DNA from: Flavobacterium geliluteum
GTDB lineage: Bacteria > Bacteroidota > Bacteroidia > Flavobacteriales > Flavobacteriaceae
Assembly (NCBI RefSeq): GCF_017948595.1
Contig: NZ_JAGFBV010000016.1
Location: 1-64,000 of the forward strand
Direction: 5' to 3'
Length of the DNA: 64,000 bases
The notes below the pieces were generated by a model. The model saw only the letters and a program-made list of their open reading frames with translations. It was not told where the DNA came from and made no database searches. The position numbers and the translations under genes were made by a program. Position 1 is the stretch's first letter; each line of letters opens with the position of its first letter. Shown in pieces: positions 36,125 through 43,300 of this stretch.

Positions 36125-36931
36125 ATGGAAATAAAAAAAAATATAAATATCAAACATGATTACAAAAATGAAATATTATGGATAGAAATAGGCTCTGATG
36201 ATGAATTATTTTATTCTTATGAAACAATTTGTAATTTTTATGATTCTTTAGATAGCATAAAAAATATTATTGAAACTAAAAAACTAACACATGTCTTTTT
36301 TAAATCTTCAAGCAAAAAAGTTTGGAGTATGGGTGGAGATTTGGAAATGTTTTTAAACTGTATTAAGAATAATGATGTTCATCAATTAAGAGATTATGCT
36401 TATAAATGTGTTAAAATTGTATGCGATATCAATAATGGCTTTAGAACAAATGCAATAGTAGTATCTATATTACAAGGAAATGCTTTTGGAGGAGGTTTCG
36501 AGTGTGCCTTGTCTACACATTACATCCTTGCCGAAGAACATGTTAAATTTAGCTTTCCAGAATCTTTATTCGGCACGTTTCCGGGAATGGGTGCTTATAG
36601 TCTTCTTACTAGAAAAGTAGGTTTTTTTAAATCTCACGAAATGATCAATTCCTCACAAAAATGGGATGCTCATGAGTTGTTCAATTTAAAATTGGTAACC
36701 CATATAGCAAAAACTCAAAAAGGCATTGCTGATGCTATAGATCTAAAATCGAAGAACATTTTTACCAGTAAAAATCAATTCGAGACTGTTTGTAGTAAGC
36801 TTAAAGTCGATGAATTAATAGAAATTGTTGATATTTGGATAAATCAAGTAATGAGTTTAGATACTAATAAAATTGAGTTCATGAGGAAATTAATTGATGC
36901 TCAAAAAAAAAGAACAGTGTTTCAGATTTAG
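36125..36931 (+). CDS. rpfF: RpfF-like DSF-family signal synthase (crotonase fold)
   Basis: 268 residues, no signal peptide. The fold is crotonase (enoyl-CoA hydratase superfamily), but the sequence follows RpfF of Xanthomonas rather than a housekeeping hydratase: WSMGGDLEMF (oxyanion hole, Gly70-Gly71), then LRDYAYKCV, ILQGNAFGGGFECALSTHYI, LAEEHVKFSFPESLF and GTFPGMGAYS. Glu126 and Glu146 correspond to the two RpfF catalytic glutamates (141 and 161) with the same 20-residue spacing. The C-terminal IWINQVMSL and KLIDAQKKR also match. RpfF makes cis-2-unsaturated fatty-acid signals from acyl-ACP by dehydration and thioester hydrolysis. No RpfC, RpfG or RpfR-like gene is nearby, and the gene lies between a pseudogene and an IS1 remnant, so acquisition by transfer is plausible. 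It has its own terminator. Product and activity are inferred. Confidence 0.82.
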   Translation: MEIKKNINIKHDYKNEILWIEIGSDDELFYSYETICNFYDSLDSIKNIIETKKLTHVFFKSSSKKVWSMGGDLEMFLNCIKNNDVHQLRDYAYKCVKIVCDINNGFRTNAIVVSILQGNAFGGGFECALSTHYILAEEHVKFSFPESLFGTFPGMGAYSLLTRKVGFFKSHEMINSSQKWDAHELFNLKLVTHIAKTQKGIADAIDLKSKNIFTSKNQFETVCSKLKVDELIEIVDIWINQVMSLDTNKIEFMRKLIDAQKKRTVFQI

Positions 36932-36993
36932 TGATATTAGATTTTACATTTCTAACATGTTGAAATAGAATAAATAATAGCAAAAAATAAATT

Positions 36994-37022
36994 AAAGATG
37001 AGCAGTAATTCTCATCTTTTTT
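36994..37022 (+). terminator. Intrinsic terminator of the rpfF-like gene
   Basis: AAAGATGAG and CTCATCTTT form a 9-bp stem with an 8-base loop, followed by six T. It lies 63 bp after the stop. Confidence 0.88.
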
Positions 37023-37091
37023 GTTTTAATATTGTCTTAAAAGAACTAAAATGAGTAAAAATGCTACCTCGTGTTCCAGAGTCAGTGATGA

Positions 37092-37612
37092 TATAAATCG
37101 CCAAGATATAGAAAGAAAAAAATTGTTAAAAATAGAAAAACTAAAAACAGTAAACAACTGTACTATTGTGAAATTTGCTTTTACCGTTTTATAGAAAATT
37201 ATACATATCAAGCCTATAAATTAGATATAAATCAGAATATTATTCAATTAACAAAAGAAGGATTAGGAATAAGAAGCATAGCAAGAATACTGAAAATATC
37301 AGCCACAACATTATTGAAAAGAATCGTTTCAATTGCCAGGAATATTTCCAAATCCATTATCAGCAAAGGCAAAACTTATGAAGTCGATGAGCTGTGCACT
37401 TATATTAGACACAAGAAAAATTACATCTGGCTGGTTTATGCCTTGGAAAAGAATTCTAGAACAGTTTTGAGCTTTAATGTTGGGAAACGAACCAATAAAA
37501 CGCTGAATCGTGTTCTGGAAACATTGAAATTATCAGAAGCAAAAAAGATATTTACAGACAGATTGAAAAACTATAGATATTTGATTGATGAGAAATTACA
37601 TTCCGTAAAATA
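37092..37612 (+). pseudogene. IS1-family transposase remnant
   Basis: The frame from 37092 to TAA 37610-37612 reads SPRYRKKKIVKN and QLYYCEICFYRF (degraded zinc-finger start of IS1 InsA), GLGIRSIARILKISATTLLK (helix-turn-helix), YEVDELCTYI (first catalytic Asp region) and then WLVYALEKNSRTVLSFNVGK. It ends at LIDEKLHSVK, where normal IS1 proteins continue for about 50 residues with the catalytic Glu. It has no ATG start, the first zinc ligands are missing and the 3' end is gone, so it is a dead fragment. Confidence 0.8.
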
Positions 37613-37642
37613 AGTATTAAGTAATTAGTACTAAGTATTAAG

Positions 37643-37673
37643 AAAACCGAGTCAGAAATGACTCGGTTTTTTT
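37643..37673. terminator. Bidirectional terminator hairpin
   Basis: AAAACCGAGTCA and TGACTCGGTTTT form a 12-bp stem with a GAAA tetraloop and a T run. It separates the mobile debris from corA. Confidence 0.92.
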
Positions 37674-37755
37674 ATGCCCGTAAGTCAATACAAAATGACA
37701 ATTGTCATTTCCTTTTCGGAAACTTTTTTGTAATATTACTTTATAAATCATTTTG

Positions 37756-38826
37756 ATGAGAAAAATAAAATACAAGAAAGGTAGAAAGCTTCAACACACT
37801 AGTTTAGAGTATACTGGAGTGCACAAAGATCATGCAACCGAAATGCAACTTTTTGTGTATAACGATACAGATATTATCGAATATGAAAAGTTTACCGTAT
37901 TAGCTCTCAATACTTGTATTGATTACACTAAAAATAATTGGCTCAATATTCACGGATTAAATGATATTAACCTAATAAAAACGCTTGGTGACCACTTTAA
38001 GCTAGACGATTTTTTATTGGCTGATATTTTAAATACTACCAAAAGAACAAAATTAGAAGAGCAACAGGATGTTTTATTCTTCAATATAAAATCACTTTTG
38101 CCATCAGAATCTACAGACGGTCTCAAAGTCGAGCAGCTTAGTTTTATTTTAAAAGATGGAATCCTTCTTTCTTTTCAAGAAAAGCGAAGTGACTTTTTTA
38201 CACATATTCGCGAACGAATTCGCACACATGCAGGTATTGTCAGAACAAAAAAAGTAGATTATTTGCTTTATTTACTCCTAGATGCTGTCATGGAAAATTT
38301 TTATATTACCATTGAGGATGAGGAGGAAAGCATTGAAGAATTGATCAATTTGGCCAAGCAAAGTGCGGATCCTTTTATTTTAGAAAAAATTGAAAATCAT
38401 CGTGATAATTTTAATTTTTTAAAACGGTCTATTATTCCGCTTCGAGATTCTTTGTATTATTTGAAAACTATTAAAGATGATGATACTTACAACGGAATCG
38501 AAAAAGAAACTTTTAGCTTTTTTGTTCGGTTACATCAAAAAAGTTTAGAACTTTTAGAGCAGATCGATTCAGATATGAGTTCGCTCGAGAGTGCTTCAAA
38601 TTTTTATTTTTCAGAACAAAGCCGAAAAATGAATGAGATTATGAAAACGCTCACAATCATTTCGGCAGTGTTTATTCCACTTACTTTTATTGTGGGCGTT
38701 TATGGAATGAATTTCGACAATATGCCGGAACTTCATACTACAAACGGATATTTTATAGTAATGGGAGCGATGTTATTCTTAGTAGTGGGCTTAATTGTTT
38801 ATTTTAAGAAAAGACGCTGGTTTTAA
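37756..38826 (+). CDS. corA: Magnesium/cobalt transporter CorA
   Basis: 356 residues from ATG 37756 (an in-frame TTG lies one codon upstream). The large N-terminal cytoplasmic domain ends in a long helix (MSSLESASNFYFSEQSRKMN), followed by two transmembrane helices at the C terminus. The first is followed by the signature YGMNFDNMP, which forms the channel selectivity loop. CorA is a homopentameric channel for Mg2+ uptake. Length and layout are normal. The Pta gene follows 62 bp later. Confidence 0.95.
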   Translation: MRKIKYKKGRKLQHTSLEYTGVHKDHATEMQLFVYNDTDIIEYEKFTVLALNTCIDYTKNNWLNIHGLNDINLIKTLGDHFKLDDFLLADILNTTKRTKLEEQQDVLFFNIKSLLPSESTDGLKVEQLSFILKDGILLSFQEKRSDFFTHIRERIRTHAGIVRTKKVDYLLYLLLDAVMENFYITIEDEEESIEELINLAKQSADPFILEKIENHRDNFNFLKRSIIPLRDSLYYLKTIKDDDTYNGIEKETFSFFVRLHQKSLELLEQIDSDMSSLESASNFYFSEQSRKMNEIMKTLTIISAVFIPLTFIVGVYGMNFDNMPELHTTNGYFIVMGAMLFLVVGLIVYFKKRRWF

Positions 38827-38888
38827 CTTTTTTCGATAATAAAAAATCCTTTTTAAACGATATTTGTTTAGTTTCAAAATATAAAATT

Positions 38889-40982
38889 ATGAGTAAAGCG
38901 ATATATATAGCCACCAGCGATCAAAATAGCGGAAAATCAATTATTACACTGGGTTTGATGAGTATTTTGATTGGTAAAACAGCCAAAGTAGGATACTTTC
39001 GACCAATTGTTGAAGATTTTGTAGACGGAGAATTAGACAATCATATCGAAACTGTCCTCTCACATTTTAATCTTGATATTAAGTTTGAAGAGGCGTATGC
39101 GATTACCAAAAGCAAATTAATCAAAAAGAAAAATAAAGGTAAAATTGGCGAAGTTTTAGATTTAATTATCGAAAAATACAAACGTCTCGAGGAACGTTTT
39201 GACTTTGTTTTGGTTGAAGGAACAAGCTTTACAGGCGAAGGAACTTCGATAGAACTGGATTTGAATGTGCTGATTGCAAAGAATCTTGGTATTCCAACCA
39301 TTATTATCGGATCGGGAGTGGGCAAAACCTTAGAAGAATTAGTGGATAGTTTGTACCTGGTTTATGATTCTTTCAAAGTAAAAGAAGTAGAGGTTTTATC
39401 GGTTATTGCCAATAAAGTGCAAATTGAAAATATTGATTTGGTTACCAAAGGTTTACGAAAAAGTTTGCCCGAAAGCGTTTTGATCAATACCATTCCGTTG
39501 ATTTCTAGTTTGAATAACCCAACCATGCAGGAAATTGTCAATGAGCTGGATGCGAAGGTATTATTTGGAAGCAATTACTTAAACAACGAAATTGGGCATT
39601 TTAGTGTAGGAGCAATGCAGCTGCACAATTACTTAGTTCATTTACACGATAACGCTTTGGTTATTACGCCCGGCGATCGATCAGACATTATCTTAGGGGC
39701 TTTACAAGCGAATGAATCTGCTAATTATCCGACTATTTCTGGGATTATTTTAACAGGTAATATTATTCCGGAAGAAAGTATTTTAAAATTGATTGAAGGA
39801 CTTTCTGCCATTGTTCCGATAATTTCAGTTGAAGGTGGAACGTATTCGATTACGAATAGAATTGGGGCGATTAAGTCAAAAATTTACGCCAATAATACCC
39901 ATAAAATTGAAACATCAATTAGTACTTTCGAAAAATATGTACAAGTTGAAGCATTGTCAGAAAGGTTAATCACGTTTCAGGCAGAAGGCATGACGCCAAA
40001 AATGTTTCAGTATAATATGGTCAAAAGAGCCAAACAACATCGTAAACATATTGTACTACCGGAAGGTAATGACGAAAGAATTATCATTGCAGCTTCACGA
40101 TTATTAGGAATGGATGTCGTGGATATTTCGATTATTGGAGATAAAAAACAAATCGAAAACAAAGTAGCAGAACTTGGAATTACATTTGATTTTTCGAAAG
40201 TAACGATCATCAATCCGATAGAATCTGAATTTTACGAAGACTATGCTAATACATATTATGAACTTCGAAAAGCAAAAAATGTAACCATCACAATGGCGAG
40301 AGATTTGATGGAAGATGTTTCGTATTTTGGCACTATGATGGTATACAAAGGCCACGCAGACGGAATGGTTTCCGGAGCGGCTCATACCACACAACATACT
40401 ATTTTACCCGCTTTGCAATTCATCAAAACCAAACCAAATTCATCAGTGGTTTCATCGGTGTTTTTTATGTGTCTGGAAGATCGTGTTTCGGTTTTTGGAG
40501 ACTGTGCTATTAATCCAAATCCTACGGCAGAACAGTTGGCAGAAATTGCTATTTCATCGGCAGATTCAAGCGCTGCGTTTGGGATAGAGCCCAAAATAGC
40601 GATGTTGTCTTACTCTTCTGGCTCGTCAGGAAAAGGTGATGAGGTAGAGAAAGTAAGAGCCGCCACCGAAATTGTAAAACAAAAACGCCCTGATTTAAAA
40701 ATTGAAGGGCCTATTCAGTACGATGCAGCAGTAGATAAAGTAATTGGAAAAAGCAAAATGCCCGATTCTGAAGTAGCAGGGCAGGCGAGTGTGCTTATTT
40801 TTCCGGATTTGAATACAGGAAATAATACCTACAAAGCCGTTCAGAGAGAAACCGGAGCGTTGGCCATTGGCCCGATGCTACAAGGTTTAAACAAACCCGT
40901 AAACGATTTAAGCCGTGGTTGTACGGTAGACGATATTATCAATACTGTTGTTATAACGGCTATTCAAGCGCAGGGATTTTAA
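38889..40982 (+). CDS. pta: Phosphate acetyltransferase (long form)
   Basis: 697 residues, the long Pta form. Residues 1-210 are a BioD-like P-loop domain (YIATSDQNSGKSIITLGL), about 215-330 a DRTGG domain (VITPGDRSDIILGALQANES), and about 375-695 the catalytic PTA domain (KHIVLPEGNDERIIIAASRL, GMVSGAAHTTQHTILPALQ, MLSYSSGSSGKG, IEGPIQYDAAVD). It interconverts acetyl-CoA and acetyl phosphate. The acetate kinase gene follows, separated by one small gene, forming the acetate/ATP pathway. Confidence 0.97.
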   Translation: MSKAIYIATSDQNSGKSIITLGLMSILIGKTAKVGYFRPIVEDFVDGELDNHIETVLSHFNLDIKFEEAYAITKSKLIKKKNKGKIGEVLDLIIEKYKRLEERFDFVLVEGTSFTGEGTSIELDLNVLIAKNLGIPTIIIGSGVGKTLEELVDSLYLVYDSFKVKEVEVLSVIANKVQIENIDLVTKGLRKSLPESVLINTIPLISSLNNPTMQEIVNELDAKVLFGSNYLNNEIGHFSVGAMQLHNYLVHLHDNALVITPGDRSDIILGALQANESANYPTISGIILTGNIIPEESILKLIEGLSAIVPIISVEGGTYSITNRIGAIKSKIYANNTHKIETSISTFEKYVQVEALSERLITFQAEGMTPKMFQYNMVKRAKQHRKHIVLPEGNDERIIIAASRLLGMDVVDISIIGDKKQIENKVAELGITFDFSKVTIINPIESEFYEDYANTYYELRKAKNVTITMARDLMEDVSYFGTMMVYKGHADGMVSGAAHTTQHTILPALQFIKTKPNSSVVSSVFFMCLEDRVSVFGDCAINPNPTAEQLAEIAISSADSSAAFGIEPKIAMLSYSSGSSGKGDEVEKVRAATEIVKQKRPDLKIEGPIQYDAAVDKVIGKSKMPDSEVAGQASVLIFPDLNTGNNTYKAVQRETGALAIGPMLQGLNKPVNDLSRGCTVDDIINTVVITAIQAQGF

Positions 40983-41046
40983 TAGTTATGAGTTTTGGTT
41001 TATGAGTTTGAAAATTATTATAATTTGAGAAATTAACAGCAATATT

Positions 41047-41412
41047 TTGAATATCAATAAAATATACAATTTCTTCTTTTATCTCAATACAGGAGCTAAA
41101 TCTTCGGGAAAAGAAACTACTATTATTTCAAGTTTTGGAGCATTTGTAATAATAGCTATTAGTGCAATTTTAAAGCAAGTTTTCTTTTCAAGTTTGGTGG
41201 TTGGTATTAACTTTGTTTTTGTTTGTTTTCTAATAATTGGTTTGATGTTGAATTATTTTAACCAAAAAAAATATAAAAGAAGAAATTCAGAATTTACCAG
41301 ACAATGGTTAAAGGAATCAAAAACTAATAAAATTGTATTTAAAGTATTCAATATCATATTTATGATTTTTACTTTTTTTATATTAATCTATATTTTAAGT
41401 TATTTTAGTTAA
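41047..41412 (+). CDS. Small membrane protein of unknown function between pta and ackA
   Basis: 121 residues starting at TTG 41047, as no ATG is available near the N terminus. About three to four hydrophobic segments (IISSFGAFVIIAISAIL, FSSLVVGINFVFVCFLIIGL, VFNIIFMIFTFFILIYILSY) with a basic loop NQKKYKRRN. No family recognised. It lies in the intergenic space of two genes normally adjacent, so it is probably co-transcribed with them or is a recent insertion. Confidence 0.5.
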   Translation: MNINKIYNFFFYLNTGAKSSGKETTIISSFGAFVIIAISAILKQVFFSSLVVGINFVFVCFLIIGLMLNYFNQKKYKRRNSEFTRQWLKESKTNKIVFKVFNIIFMIFTFFILIYILSYFS

Positions 41413-41489
41413 ATTAAAAAAAAATCAGGTTATATCTGCGTTTTTGCATTAGTTAATCCATAAAATCCGAGCTCGATAAATTAAAAAAA

Positions 41490-42674
41490 ATGAAAATACT
41501 AATAATAAACTCAGGAAGTTCTTCCATAAAATACCAATTGATGGTAATGCCTAACAATGAAGTAATTTGTTCGGGTATGATTGATAGAATCGGACTGGAA
41601 ACTTCAAATGTTACGTTTAAAACAGCAGCCAATTCAATAGAAGAAATAATTCCAATTGCAACACATAAAGAAGGTCTGACCAAAGTAGCCGAAATGCTTT
41701 TGGATTTTGAAAAAGGAGTAATACAATCGACTTCAGAAATTAGTGCTGTTGGTCATCGTGTCGTGCACGGAGGCAGCTATTTTTCTGATACTACAATTAT
41801 TTCTGATGAGGTAAAAGAAAAGATCAAAGAATTGTCTGAGTTGGCTCCGTTGCACAATCCAGCTCATTTGGTGGGTATAAATGTCGCCGAAGAAATTTTC
41901 TCAGATGCTGTACAAGTAGCTGTTTTTGATACTGCTTTTCACCAAACCATTCCGGTAGAGGCTCACAAGTACGCGATTCCTAATTATCTTTTAACGGAAC
42001 ATAAAATACGTGTTTACGGATTTCATGGAACAAGTCATAAATATGTTTCTGAAAAAGCAATTGATTATTTAGAAAAGAAATCGAATATAATTTCAATCCA
42101 TTTAGGAAACGGGTGTAGTATGACCGCCATTAAAGACGGAAAGAGCATCGATCATACTATGGGTTTTTCTCCTTCTAATGGACTAATAATGGGTACCCGA
42201 GCAGGCGATATTGACCAGTCGGTAATTTTTTATCTTATAAAAAATTTAGGGTACACAGCAGACGAAGTAAATTCGATATTGCTTAAGCAAAGTGGAATGT
42301 TAGGGCTCACAGGTTATAGTGATTTGCGCGATATTGAAGCTGAAGCCGAAAAAGGTAACAAAGATTGCCAACTAGCTTTGCTGATGAATGCTTACCGAAT
42401 TAAAAAAACAATTGGGTCGTATGTTGCTGCGCTAAACGGTTTGGATGCTATTGTTTTTACAGCTGGAATTGGCGAAAATTCATCTTTTATCCGCAATTTA
42501 GTTTGTACAGATATGGAGTATTTTGACATAGAAATAGACCAAGAAAAAAATCTAATTCGTTCCAAATACATTCGCGAAATTAATAAGCCAAATTCTAAAG
42601 TGAAAATTTTGGTCGTTCCTACGGATGAAGAATTTGAAATTGCTAATCAGGTGTATCAGTTGCTTCAAAATTAA
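41490..42674 (+). CDS. ackA: Acetate kinase
   Basis: 394 residues. ASKHA-fold signatures are clear: ILIINSGSSSIKYQL at the start, HRVVHGG, YGFHGTSHKYV, ISIHLGNGCSM, GTRAGDID and FTAGIGENS. It converts acetyl phosphate and ADP to acetate and ATP, working with Pta. Normal length, ATG start. A small membrane-protein gene follows 15 bp later. Confidence 0.97.
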   Translation: MKILIINSGSSSIKYQLMVMPNNEVICSGMIDRIGLETSNVTFKTAANSIEEIIPIATHKEGLTKVAEMLLDFEKGVIQSTSEISAVGHRVVHGGSYFSDTTIISDEVKEKIKELSELAPLHNPAHLVGINVAEEIFSDAVQVAVFDTAFHQTIPVEAHKYAIPNYLLTEHKIRVYGFHGTSHKYVSEKAIDYLEKKSNIISIHLGNGCSMTAIKDGKSIDHTMGFSPSNGLIMGTRAGDIDQSVIFYLIKNLGYTADEVNSILLKQSGMLGLTGYSDLRDIEAEAEKGNKDCQLALLMNAYRIKKTIGSYVAALNGLDAIVFTAGIGENSSFIRNLVCTDMEYFDIEIDQEKNLIRSKYIREINKPNSKVKILVVPTDEEFEIANQVYQLLQN

Positions 42675-42689
42675 AAGTTTAAAAGAAAC

Positions 42690-43187
42690 ATGCCAATAAC
42701 AAAAGCCGTGCTTTCAAAAGAAGATATTGAATCATTAAAGATTAAAAAAAAAAGTAAGTCCAAGACTAGGATTTTAGGATCAATCTTTTCGCTATTAGTT
42801 CTTTTAATTGTTTATTTATGTGTTGGTTGTGACTCCTCAAATTCTACTTTTTATTTTTTCAGGATTTTTATTATTGTAATAAATGTTTTTATTTTTATGG
42901 GTTCATTAAAGGATGTTAATTTCTATAATGATTTAAAAGAAAAACAAAAATATGTTGGAACTGTAAAAGTCAAGAAAAAGGAATATTTTTATGATGATGA
43001 AAGTAATTATGAAAGTTATGTGGTTAACTTTGATGAATGGAGAATAGGAAATAAATCTTTTAAAGAGGATTTTTGGAATATTATAAATGAAGGTGATGAG
43101 TTTTATGTTGAACAAGCAGTTAATTCTGGTTTTATTCTGAAGTTAGAAAAAGATAAAAAAGATTTTAAAATAGGTTTGATCTGGTAG
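42690..43187 (+). CDS. Two-helix membrane protein of unknown function
   Basis: 165 residues. A basic N-terminal part (IKKKSKSKTR) precedes two adjacent transmembrane helices (ILGSIFSLLVLLIVYLCVG and FYFFRIFIIVINVFIFMG). The C-terminal 95 residues are soluble and charged (KQKYVGTVKVKKKEYFYDDE and WRIGNKSFKEDFWNIINEGD), resembling an SH3-like or PH-like beta domain. No family recognised. It is the last gene before a terminator, likely in the ackA transcript. Confidence 0.6.
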   Translation: MPITKAVLSKEDIESLKIKKKSKSKTRILGSIFSLLVLLIVYLCVGCDSSNSTFYFFRIFIIVINVFIFMGSLKDVNFYNDLKEKQKYVGTVKVKKKEYFYDDESNYESYVVNFDEWRIGNKSFKEDFWNIINEGDEFYVEQAVNSGFILKLEKDKKDFKIGLIW

Positions 43188-43219
43188 TATAATGCACTGC
43201 CTTATTTTGTAATTGTAAC

Positions 43220-43248
43220 AAAAAGCTTCTCATTGAGAAGCTTTTTTT
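43220..43248 (+). terminator. Intrinsic terminator after the pta-ackA region
   Basis: AAAAAGCTTCTC and GAGAAGCTTTTT form a 12-bp stem with a 3-base loop and a T run. Confidence 0.9.
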
Positions 43249-43274
43249 ATACTTTCAAATTGAATATTTGTCAG

Positions 43275-43282
43275 TATCTTTG
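43275..43282 (+). promoter_or_regulatory. -7 promoter box of the glycan-locus regulator (TATCTTTG)
   Basis: TATCTTTG is a perfect TAnnTTTG match just after the terminator. Transcription would start near 43288-43290, so the TTG at 43268 cannot be the translation start and the TTG at 43301 is favoured. No clear -33 TTG at the usual spacing. Confidence 0.55.
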
Positions 43283-43300
43283 AGTATAAATACGAATATT

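Noticed and set aside
36125..36931. Annotation as a generic enoyl-CoA hydratase
   Set aside because: Motifs outside the common crotonase core, including the C-terminal segment and glutamate spacing, follow RpfF more closely.
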